DNA of 6,134 bases from the NCBI GenBank assembly GCA_003133815.1, contig PKZR01000235.1, positions 1-6,134 on the forward strand, in the 5' to 3' direction. The notes below the pieces were generated by a model, which did not search any database, was not told the origin of the DNA, and worked only from the letters and a program-made list of their open reading frames with translations. Shown here one piece after another: positions 1 through 5,986 of the stretch (the stretch's first letter is position 1; each line of letters begins with the position of its first letter). Position numbers and translations under genes: made by a program. Source of the stretch: Limisphaerales bacterium (GTDB taxonomy: Bacteria; Verrucomicrobiota; Verrucomicrobiia; Limisphaerales; UBA11358).

Positions 1-2
1 CA

Positions 3-2003
3 AACTCATTCGCCGGCACCACATATCTCACGAACGGCACGCTGCAACTGGCGAACACCCTCGCGTTGCAAAACAGCACCTTGATTGACAACGATGCCAC
101 TGGCTCCGTGGCTTTCAACGGAATCACGTCGGCGACTTTCGGTGGATTGAGCGGCTCGCAAGGCATTAACCTGATGAATGTGGCATCTGCGCCGGTGGTC
201 CTGACCGTCGGTAGCAACAACGCATCCTCAACTTACCTTGGCGGATTCAGCGGGGGCGGTTCGTTGATCAAGGTGGGCACGGGCACACTTACATTATCGA
301 ATGCAAATTACACTGGAAACACGTCCGTGAATGACGGCGGCACCTTGACCGTTGCGAGTGGTTCCTTTGGTTCGTCCACTGGCACGATCACTGTTGGGAG
401 TGACGTGTCGGGGGTAAATTCCGTCGCTACGTTGAACCTTACTGGCGGCAAGGCCTTCGCCAATGTGCTGAACTTAGGCGTGCAGGCCAACGAAACCGGT
501 GCCAATGCGGACATCACCGGCTCCGGCTCGGCCGTCTTTTCCGCCGTCAACAATGGATCATCTTCCAATACCGGCGGGAATCTTACCATCAACACCACCG
601 GAACGGTTGCCTTGGGAGCGGCCACTTTTGACCGGGACGCCGGAGCCAACACCACGCAAAATACGGCCGGCGGTTTGATCGTCAACAGTGGCACAGTCAC
701 CGCAACGAGTCTCTCAGCAGCCTCCAGTGTTGGGTTAAGATCTTCGGATATCAATGTGAATGGCGGTTCGCTGACCATTGGAACCACTGCATCAACGGGC
801 GCTTTTAAGATAGCTGCTGGCGTTGGTAACGGAGCTTTAACCATGACCGGCGGCACGCTGACGTATTTGGGAATGGACGGCCTGCTGCTCGGCAATAATG
901 CGACCACCGCCACCGCGACAAGTCTCGCGTCCATCACCGGAGCCAGTTCGGTTGCCATGCTGACGGGGGTCACGCTGAACGCCATCAATTCCGCCACGGC
1001 AACAAGCAAGCTTACATTGGGCACCGGCGCAACGCTCTACTTGGGCGGCGTAGGACTTGTCATTAATCAACCGAGCGCGATTGTCTATGCTTCGCTTGGA
1101 ACCGCAACTGTGGGAGCCATTACGAACTGGACTTCCTCTGCGCCCATAACGTTGACAGGAGCCATAATTTTTCAGGCGGCAGATGCTTTGAACGTGGGCC
1201 ATGGCATTTCTCTGGGCGGCATTTTATCAGGCAGTGGTGGATTAACCAAGACCGGCGCAGGCGCGTTGACATTGAGCGGAAACAATACTTACGCCGGCGG
1301 CACCATGGTCAGTGCGGGCACGTTGCTGGCAAACAATTTGGTTGGCAGCGCGACCGGTGCGGGCGCAATCTCGGTGGCCGGCGCCAGCACGCTGGGCGGT
1401 AACGGAATTATTTCCGGTGCCGTGACGGTGAATTCCGGCGGCGGATTTGCGCCAGGCAATCCGCTGGGTGTTTTGACCGTCAGCAACAACCTGACACTGG
1501 TTGCGGGAAGCACGACGTTCGTTCGCGTCGGTCATTCACCTCTTACGAACAACGCTACAATAGTTTCCGGCATCTTGACCGAAGGCGGCACGCTTAACGT
1601 GACCAACATCGGTGTGGGTGCATTCACGGCAGGCGACAGTTTTAAATTATTCAACGCTGCCAGTTACTCCGGTTCCTTCAGTGGATTTGTTCTGCCACCG
1701 CTGAACTCAAATCTGGTTTGGAACACAAACCTGCTGAACATTTCAGGCACGCTCACGGTGGCAGCTTATTTGCCACCCGCAGTAGGAAGCGTAGCCATCA
1801 CCGGAAGCAACTTGAACATTAGCGGGTCGGGCGGAATTCCTTATTGGACGTATTACATTCTTGCCTCGACCAACCTTGCCTCGGCCCAATGGACGATAAT
1901 TGTAACCAATCAATTCGACGCAAATGGCAATTTCGCCCAGGCCGTTACGAACGTCACCAGTCCGCTTCAATCGCAGGCATTTTACAGGTTGCAGCTCCAG
2001 TAA
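3..2003 (+). CDS. Autotransporter-associated beta-strand repeat protein, 3' part only
   Basis: This is a large exported surface or secreted passenger protein of the PATR (autotransporter-associated beta-strand repeat, TIGR02601-like) type. The reading frame is open from the window's left edge (first full codon at 3, giving NSFAGTTYLTNGTLQLAN), so the gene starts upstream. A TTG at 66 could be mistaken for a start but lies inside a repeat. About 666 residues are visible, rich in Gly, Thr, Ser, Asn and Ala, with no cysteine. Clear repeat motifs encode 'LIKVGTGTLTLSNANYTG' (about 255-310) and 'LTKTGAGALTLSGNNTYAGG' (about 1240-1300). These predict a right-handed beta-helix or solenoid stalk. An 'APGNPLGVLTVSNNLTL' motif near 1448-1500 is also typical of the family. 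The last 70 or so residues form a separate module with 'YYILASTNL' and a terminal 'FYRLQLQ', and no autotransporter barrel follows. The role is probably adhesion or polymer contact at the surface; the exact ligand is unknown. Confidence 0.85.
   Translation, partial: NSFAGTTYLTNGTLQLANTLALQNSTLIDNDATGSVAFNGITSATFGGLSGSQGINLMNVASAPVVLTVGSNNASSTYLGGFSGGGSLIKVGTGTLTLSNANYTGNTSVNDGGTLTVASGSFGSSTGTITVGSDVSGVNSVATLNLTGGKAFANVLNLGVQANETGANADITGSGSAVFSAVNNGSSSNTGGNLTINTTGTVALGAATFDRDAGANTTQNTAGGLIVNSGTVTATSLSAASSVGLRSSDINVNGGSLTIGTTASTGAFKIAAGVGNGALTMTGGTLTYLGMDGLLLGNNATTATATSLASITGASSVAMLTGVTLNAINSATATSKLTLGTGATLYLGGVGLVINQPSAIVYASLGTATVGAITNWTSSAPITLTGAIIFQAADALNVGHGISLGGILSGSGGLTKTGAGALTLSGNNTYAGGTMVSAGTLLANNLVGSATGAGAISVAGASTLGGNGIISGAVTVNSGGGFAPGNPLGVLTVSNNLTLVAGSTTFVRVGHSPLTNNATIVSGILTEGGTLNVTNIGVGAFTAGDSFKLFNAASYSGSFSGFVLPPLNSNLVWNTNLLNISGTLTVAAYLPPAVGSVAITGSNLNISGSGGIPYWTYYILASTNLASAQWTIIVTNQFDANGNFAQAVTNVTSPLQSQAFYRLQLQ
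255..351 (+). repeat. PATR beta-strand repeat motif, first clear copy
   Basis: The translated segment has the PATR pattern: Gly-rich lead, L-x-K-x-G-x-G-T-L-T-L-S, an N-x-Y-x-G turn, then a G-G-T-L-T-V strand. Each copy is expected to form one rung of a beta-solenoid. The copy at 1231-1329 is the closest match to it within this protein. Confidence 0.7.
1231..1329 (+). repeat. PATR beta-strand repeat motif, second clear copy
   Basis: The translation reads G-S-G-G-L-T-K-T-G-A-G-A-L-T-L-S-G-N-N-T-Y-A-G-G-T, followed by M-V-S-A-G-T-L-L. This is close to the PATR consensus and stronger than the first copy. The stretch between the two copies is degenerate Gly/Thr-rich beta-strand sequence. Confidence 0.8.
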
Positions 2004-2102
2004 ATACACGCAGTTAAAACATCCTGTAAATGGTGGTTCGGTGTTTGGCTTCCAACATCTCCCATAATTTTGGAATTTATTGCTGATGCTAGAACATCCT
2101 TT

Positions 2103-2121
2103 TTAGCCGACTGGTCGCTAA
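2103..2121. terminator. Weak hairpin between convergent genes, possible terminator
   Basis: TTAG and CGAC pair with GTCG and CTAA around a very short loop, with one bulged C. The structure lies in the 164-bp gap where the repeat-protein gene and the GH2 gene converge, the expected place for a bidirectional terminator. There is no T-run on the 3' side in either direction (the T-run lies on the 5' side for the plus strand), so it is not a canonical rho-independent terminator. Nothing else notable is seen in 2004-2167. Confidence 0.2.
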
Positions 2122-2167
2122 GAATAGAGTGCGGACTTGGTGGGTAAATCTTGGCCCTTCCAGAGCG

Positions 2168-4270
2168 TTAGTTCCCGGTGGTATTTGGGGCCGCTTGCAG
2201 CACCCATGTGCAGTGATCGCTCAGAGTCTTGCCTCTGGTGGTTCCAATCGCCTCGATCTGATTGTCGCCGGGTTGCAGCGTCACGTTCTCCCAACGGAAG
2301 ACATGCACCTTGTCGGGCTGAACGGCTGGGATTTCAAGGCCGTTGACCTTTAATTGCACGGATGGCAGGTTGGAATATATTTTGATCTCGGTGGTCGGTT
2401 GTTTACGCGGTGTCATGCGCCGGGAGGTGATGTAAATCATCGGCTCTTCGCTCCAGTTGGCCTGATAGAAGAAATAGACATCCTTTTTGACCGCGCGATC
2501 CTGTGTGACCATGCCCTTGTCATTGATACCGACCGTGCCACCTTCATTTTTTTGCGTGGAAGCGAAATCGAACATCGTCCAGATGAAGCTGCCCCACAAA
2601 TTTGGATTGGCTACGATCTGCGCGTAGTCAACTTCGTGGACGGCGGCTTGATATTCTTCGGGATGCAATGGCCCGCCGGCCATCACCCTTGAGCCTACCC
2701 ACTTGATCGGGCCTTCCTGATGCTGGAATGGGTTGCCGCCGGCACCGTATTCGCTGAGCGCGGTTCGCCGGCCGATTTCCTTGGAGAATTGGTTGATGGT
2801 GTCGTCTGGTCCGGGCGCGGCGGGGCCATACCAGCCGGGATAGATGTTGTAACAAGGCCAGTCTGGAATCAGGTTATATGATTTGTTCATATGGTCCGTG
2901 GCCGCGACAATCACGCGCGAGGGATCCAGTTCTTTGATCAACGACTTCAAATTTTTTAGCATCGTGTCGGGCGGAGGCGTCGGTAGGTTGCCCAGCTCGT
3001 TGAACAATCCCCAAAACGCGACTGAAGGATGGTTGTAAAGTTGCAGAATCATCTCGCGGGCTTCAAGCTCGCTGCCGACGGTGAATGCGGGCGTGTCGTT
3101 GATGGTTCTGACCAGCGATACTTCGTCCCACATCAACAGACCGCTTCGATCCGCCAAATCGTGCCAGGTTCCGCTCTGGGGATAATGCGTATTCCGCACG
3201 GCAGTCACACCCATACCCAAAATCAAATCGGCGTCCTGTTGGTGATCTTCCGTTGAAAGCGCCCAGCCTTCGTCGCGCCGATCCTGATGCCGGCTCACGC
3301 CGTGGATCGGATAAGGATTTCCATTTAGCAAAAATCCCTGCGCCTGAGTGATCGCGACCGTGCGCAATCCGAGCGGCTGAACCATTTCGTCAGCCACGTC
3401 ATTTCCCCGATGGACGCGAACGGTGACGGTATAAAGATACGGATCTTTTCGTGCGTTCCATCGGTGTGGATTGGAAATGTCCAGAACCTCCGTCGCCGGC
3501 ACGGTCTGGCCTGCCGCGATGGTTTGAGTTTGCGTATGCTGGGCGATGACGGTTCCGCTTGCATCCTTAATTATCGTTTCAACCTGCGGAGATTGGCCAG
3601 TTGTCTCGCCGTTGGAGATTAACGATTTTATTTCGACGCTGGCGTGCTGGTCGTCCAGCGATTTGATTGTCTCATAAATGCCGGGCGAGGCGAAATCGAG
3701 CGGCGTGATGCACACTTCATCGGTCACGATAATTTTCACCGGACGATAGATTCCGCCGTCCATGTTGAAATCGCCGGAGAGCGGCGGCACATCCGGCTGG
3801 TTAGAGTTATCAACCCGGACGCGCAGTTCATTCGCCTGACCAAATTTCAGATGTGACGTCAGTTCAAAACAGAAGGCCGTGAACGCGCCGCGATGCTCGC
3901 CGACGGATTCACCGTTGAGATAAACATGGGCGACAATCGAGGCCGCCTCGAAACGGATGAAGACCCGTTTCCCCTGCCACGCCGCTGGCACATCCAACGA
4001 ACGCTCATACCAGCACGCCCCGCGAAAATAGCCGCCTGCAACCGTCGGATTTCCCCGCACACCCATTTGCGCATCCAGATTGTTCCAAGTATGCGGAACC
4101 GTGACAGCATCCCAATTCCCGGTTGGCGCTGCGGAATCGACGTCTTGCTTGATAAATTTCCAATCCTTCGCCAGATCAATACATGTTCGCTTGGCCATGA
4201 CGGTGCTGGCACAACAGAAAAGAAGGATTGAAACGGTCGGAAAAAATGGCAACAAGTGGCGAAGATTCAT
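2168..4270 (-). CDS. Exported glycoside hydrolase family 2 enzyme (beta-galactosidase-like)
   Basis: A 700-aa retaining beta-glycosidase of GH2. The start is ATG at 4270, which opens a signal peptide (hydrophobic core about 10-22, probable signal peptidase I cut after V-M-A, residue 26), so it acts in the periplasm or outside. Domains in order: galactose-binding-like jelly roll (about 30-185, with 'WDAVTVPHTWN' and 'VYLNGESVGEH'), Ig-like sandwich (about 186-305), TIM barrel (about 306-600), and a C-terminal beta domain resembling DUF4982 (about 610-692, 'IKIYSNLPSVQLKVNG'). The GH2 signature is present as 'AVRNTHYP' (357-364) with 'LLMWDE' after it. The acid/base is E425 in 'GLFNELG' and the nucleophile E507 in 'LSEYGAGG'; 'WTMFDFA' (564-570) lines the active site. 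Family members cleave beta-galactosides, beta-glucuronides or beta-mannosides, and the substrate cannot be fixed from sequence. No Shine-Dalgarno is visible before the ATG. The gene is intact and transcribed divergently from the sulfate genes. Confidence 0.93.
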   Translation of the reverse strand: MNLRHLLPFFPTVSILLFCCASTVMAKRTCIDLAKDWKFIKQDVDSAAPTGNWDAVTVPHTWNNLDAQMGVRGNPTVAGGYFRGACWYERSLDVPAAWQGKRVFIRFEAASIVAHVYLNGESVGEHRGAFTAFCFELTSHLKFGQANELRVRVDNSNQPDVPPLSGDFNMDGGIYRPVKIIVTDEVCITPLDFASPGIYETIKSLDDQHASVEIKSLISNGETTGQSPQVETIIKDASGTVIAQHTQTQTIAAGQTVPATEVLDISNPHRWNARKDPYLYTVTVRVHRGNDVADEMVQPLGLRTVAITQAQGFLLNGNPYPIHGVSRHQDRRDEGWALSTEDHQQDADLILGMGVTAVRNTHYPQSGTWHDLADRSGLLMWDEVSLVRTINDTPAFTVGSELEAREMILQLYNHPSVAFWGLFNELGNLPTPPPDTMLKNLKSLIKELDPSRVIVAATDHMNKSYNLIPDWPCYNIYPGWYGPAAPGPDDTINQFSKEIGRRTALSEYGAGGNPFQHQEGPIKWVGSRVMAGGPLHPEEYQAAVHEVDYAQIVANPNLWGSFIWTMFDFASTQKNEGGTVGINDKGMVTQDRAVKKDVYFFYQANWSEEPMIYITSRRMTPRKQPTTEIKIYSNLPSVQLKVNGLEIPAVQPDKVHVFRWENVTLQPGDNQIEAIGTTRGKTLSDHCTWVLQAAPNTTGN

Positions 4271-4289
4271 AGATTTTTATAATATTGGC

Positions 4290-4321
4290 ATTGTAGGTGA
4301 AATTGGCAAAAAAGCTGTCAA
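4290..4321 (-). promoter_or_regulatory. Possible promoter for the GH2 gene
   Basis: On the minus strand a perfect TTGACA (4321-4316) is followed by TACAAT (4295-4290), 19 bp upstream of the GH2 ATG. The spacer is 20 bp, longer than the usual 16-18, so this is a weak candidate. The leader between it and the ATG is AT-rich with no ribosome-binding sequence. Confidence 0.3.
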
Positions 4322-4377
4322 AAAATAAAATAATTGATTCAAAAAATATTATGATGCCTCTGCAAAACGCGTGGCTG

Positions 4378-4447
4378 CGACGCCCTCGTCGCCGAAGCCA
4401 TAGGCATTCCATTGAATTCGCCTTTCACCCACAGCAACGAGGCGTCG
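4378..4447. repeat. GC-rich imperfect inverted repeat
   Basis: CGACGCC-C-TCGT (4378-4389) is complementary to ACGA-GGCGTCG (4437-4447), giving 11 base pairs with one bulged C. The arms flank a 47-nt centre. The composition contrasts with the AT-rich flanks, which suggests an interspersed repeat or a remnant of a small mobile element. No target-site duplication or transposase is visible. Confidence 0.5.
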
Positions 4448-4502
4448 TTTCTACCCTTTTGTATAGGTCTAATTATCTCAAACATGAAAGTCTAATAAAC
4501 TG

Positions 4503-4530
4503 TTGACAAAAATCATAATCATCCGATAAT
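4503..4530 (+). promoter_or_regulatory. Sigma70-like promoter for the YezD-like and sbp genes
   Basis: A perfect -35 box TTGACA (4503-4508) and GATAAT (4525-4530, one mismatch to TATAAT) are separated by 16 bp. Transcription would start near 4537. It faces the DUF2292 and sulfate-binding protein genes and is the best promoter match in the intergenic region. Confidence 0.6.
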
Positions 4531-4551
4531 AACGACAACAAGAGTCGTTAT
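4529..4551. promoter_or_regulatory. Inverted repeat overlapping the -10 box, likely operator
   Basis: ATAACGAC (4529-4536) and GTCGTTAT (4544-4551) form a perfect 8-bp dyad with a 7-bp centre. The left arm overlaps the last two bases of the -10 box, and the predicted start site lies in the centre. The left half would therefore be mostly untranscribed, which fits a binding site for a dimeric repressor better than an RNA hairpin. A sulfur-responsive regulator is an inference from the downstream genes only. Confidence 0.5.
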
Positions 4552-4674
4552 AATGGTAAATCATAATAGATGCGTGTGCGGCATTTAATTTTGTAATAAG
4601 CCGATAAATTTAATATTCTGTATTTTAATTTGTAATGTTTTTTGAGTTTTTAAACGACCAATCATATCGCATAT

Positions 4675-4863
4675 ATGAGTGAAGCGCAGAAAAAGAACCC
4701 AGTTGATGGGGGTGAGCATTTGAAATGGTTGGAATTAGTCATCCAACACGTTGGATCATTGCGTTACGGCGTGGTGGAAATCGTCGTGCATGATTCTCAC
4801 GTAATCCAGATTGAGAAGACCGAACGTGTGCGCTTGGAAAAAAGCGCCGACAAAGAAAAGTAG
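4675..4863 (+). CDS. YezD-like small protein (DUF2292 family)
   Basis: A 62-aa soluble protein. The core 'LRYGVVEIVVHDSHVIQIEK' (29-48) followed by TERVRL matches the DUF2292/YezD pattern of an R-Y-G-x-V-x-I-x-V-H-D strand pair and a V-x-Q-I-E-[KR]-T-E strand. The length is usual for the family. The N-terminus (1-25) is charged and probably helical, and the C-terminus is Lys-rich. No signal peptide or membrane segment is seen. The biochemical function of the family is unknown; members are recurrently found next to assimilatory sulfur genes, and here the next gene, 50 bp downstream, encodes a sulfate-binding protein, so a role in sulfur uptake or its control is likely. The start is the ATG at 4675, the only ATG before the conserved core; no clear Shine-Dalgarno precedes it. 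Confidence 0.85.
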   Translation: MSEAQKKNPVDGGEHLKWLELVIQHVGSLRYGVVEIVVHDSHVIQIEKTERVRLEKSADKEK

Positions 4864-4890
4864 TATAAAATTTAACAATTTGCAGGCTGC

Positions 4891-4900
4891 TGACCGGTCA
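4891..4900. promoter_or_regulatory. 10-bp perfect palindrome upstream of sbp
   Basis: TGACCGGTCA reads the same on both strands and ends 3 bp before the sbp ribosome-binding sequence. CCGGT within it can also pair with ACCGG (4901-4905), which touches that site. It may be a protein site or a small translation-affecting structure, or chance. Confidence 0.3.
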
Positions 4901-4903
4901 ACC

Positions 4904-4908
4904 GGAAG
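4904..4908 (+). promoter_or_regulatory. Ribosome-binding site of sbp
   Basis: GGAAG lies 5 nt before the ATG at 4914. It favours that start over the in-frame ATG at 4938, which would still leave a usable signal peptide. Confidence 0.5.
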
Positions 4909-4913
4909 TTCCC

Positions 4914-5819
4914 ATGAAAATAATAGACAAATTATTTATGCAGAACTGGATTCAGAAATTGGCTTGTGCGTGGCTCGTGACAGGTTTGCTGTCGCTGACA
5001 AGTTCAACTTTTGCGGCTGAAATAAAAATTCTAAACGTCTCCTACGATGTGACACGGGAATTTTATCAGGACTACAACACGGCGTTCGCGGCTTATTGGA
5101 AAGAAAAAACCGGTGACACAGTGACGGTCAGCCAATCTCACGGCGGTTCAAGCAAGCAGGCGCAATCGGTCGTCAACGGACTTGAAGCGGACGTAGTGAC
5201 GATGAACCAGTCGCCGGACATTGATGTTCTGTACACGAGCGGCGGATTGATTCCGGCAAATTGGGCGGTGCGGCTGCCAAATAAAAGTGTGCCTTACACT
5301 TCGACGATTGTTTTTGTCGTCCGCAACGGCAATCCGAAGAACATTAAAAATTGGGACGACCTCATTCGACCTGATGTTTCAGTTGTCATTCCAAATCCGA
5401 AAACATCCGGCAACGGGCGGTATAGTTATCTGGCGGCGTGGGGCTATGCGCTGAAGAAATCCGCCAGTGACGAAAAGCAGGCGCGCGATTTTGTTTCAAA
5501 ACTTTTTGCGAACGTGCCTGTGCTCGACACCGGTGGTCGCGGTGCAACGACGACATTTGCTGATAGAGGCATCGGTGATGTGCTGCTGACTTTTGAAAAT
5601 GAGGCTGCGTTAATTCAGAAACAATTCCCCGACGACGGACTGCAGGTAGTCCTTCCGCGCATAAGCATACTTGCAGAAAATCCGGTGGCTTGGGTGGATC
5701 ACAACGTGGAGCGGCATCACACCGAGGCCGTGTCGCGCGCTTATCTCGAATTTCTTTATAGCGACGCCGGCCAGGAATTGGCGGCACGGATTAGAAAAAA
5801 TCCGGCATTTCATCTTTGA
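4914..5819 (+). CDS. sbp: Periplasmic sulfate-binding protein, C-terminally short
   Basis: The substrate-binding component of a CysTWA-type ABC importer for sulfate (or thiosulfate). A signal peptide (core about 17-30, cut near T-F-A, residue 34) sends it to the periplasm; no lipobox is seen. The mature part begins with 'ILNVSYDVTREFYQDYN', as in Sbp/CysP. Signature 1 is complete at 63-75 (KEKTGDTVTVSQS) and runs into 'HGGSSKQ'. Signature 2 appears at 161-169 (NPKTSGNGR), with Gly where Ala is usual. 'PYTSTIVF' (127-134), 'YLAAWGYAL' (172-180) and 'GIGDVLLTFENEA' (219-231) are also family hallmarks. The protein has 301 residues and stops 9 residues after 'GQELAAR', whereas E. coli Sbp has about 53 more after the equivalent point, including the 'LFTIDEEFGGW' segment. 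The loss could be a frameshift or deletion; ligand binding may survive, since the known ligand-contact motifs are present, but stability is uncertain. It is probably co-transcribed with the YezD-like gene. No permease gene follows within the window. Confidence 0.9.
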   Translation: MKIIDKLFMQNWIQKLACAWLVTGLLSLTSSTFAAEIKILNVSYDVTREFYQDYNTAFAAYWKEKTGDTVTVSQSHGGSSKQAQSVVNGLEADVVTMNQSPDIDVLYTSGGLIPANWAVRLPNKSVPYTSTIVFVVRNGNPKNIKNWDDLIRPDVSVVIPNPKTSGNGRYSYLAAWGYALKKSASDEKQARDFVSKLFANVPVLDTGGRGATTTFADRGIGDVLLTFENEAALIQKQFPDDGLQVVLPRISILAENPVAWVDHNVERHHTEAVSRAYLEFLYSDAGQELAARIRKNPAFHL

Positions 5820-5899
5820 CAAATGTTGTTTATGGCAGGAATGCCTTGCCGTCCCGGCTTTGGATGTTGTGTACTGCATAAGTCTCATGTAAATCAGAA

Positions 5900-5934
5900 G
5901 CAGAGGGATTGGCCACTTCGACATCACCCTCTGC
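5900..5934. terminator. Stem-loop downstream of sbp, possible terminator
   Basis: GCAGAGGG (5900-5907) pairs perfectly with CCCTCTGC (5927-5934) around a 19-nt loop. It is the strongest hairpin in the 5820-5990 gap and sits about 80 bp after the sbp stop. No T-run follows, so intrinsic termination is unproven. If it does end transcription, sbp is cut off from any transporter genes further right. Confidence 0.35.
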
Positions 5935-5986
5935 GGGAGCACCACGGCGTAACCGTCAAAATAGCGAATTGCTGATTCTGAACTGA

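Larger units (their letters stand above)
4271..4674. other. Divergent intergenic region, about 400 bp
   Basis: No convincing gene is present; the short open frames here show no family resemblance. The stretch is AT-rich on both sides of a GC-richer island at about 4352-4450. It holds the presumed promoter of the GH2 gene at its left end, a GC-rich inverted repeat in the island, and the rightward promoter with its overlapping dyad at 4503-4551. From 4552 to 4674 the sequence is very AT-rich and would be an untranslated leader of about 140 nt. No recognised riboswitch is seen in it. Confidence 0.7.

Noticed and set aside
66..68. TTG at 66 as the true start of the repeat protein
   Set aside because: The frame is open to the left edge and encodes PATR-like sequence before this codon, with no signal peptide after it.
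308..1024. Long minus-strand open frame opposite the repeat protein
   Set aside because: It mirrors the Gly/Thr/Ala-rich codons of the plus-strand gene (giving Pro/Val/Ala-rich sequence) and has no family resemblance.
4211..4270. Lipoprotein signal peptide on the GH2 enzyme (cysteines at 19-20)
   Set aside because: The residue before the first Cys is Phe and before the second is Cys, so no lipobox fits; a V-M-A signal peptidase I site follows a few residues later.
4297..4506. Small plus-strand open frame in the intergenic region
   Set aside because: It covers the GC-rich inverted repeat and promoter, is Arg-rich without family resemblance, and has no ribosome-binding site.
5833..5851. Sigma54-type promoter (TGGCA...TTGCC) after sbp
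   Set aside because: The GG and GC elements are 12 nt apart rather than the required 10.
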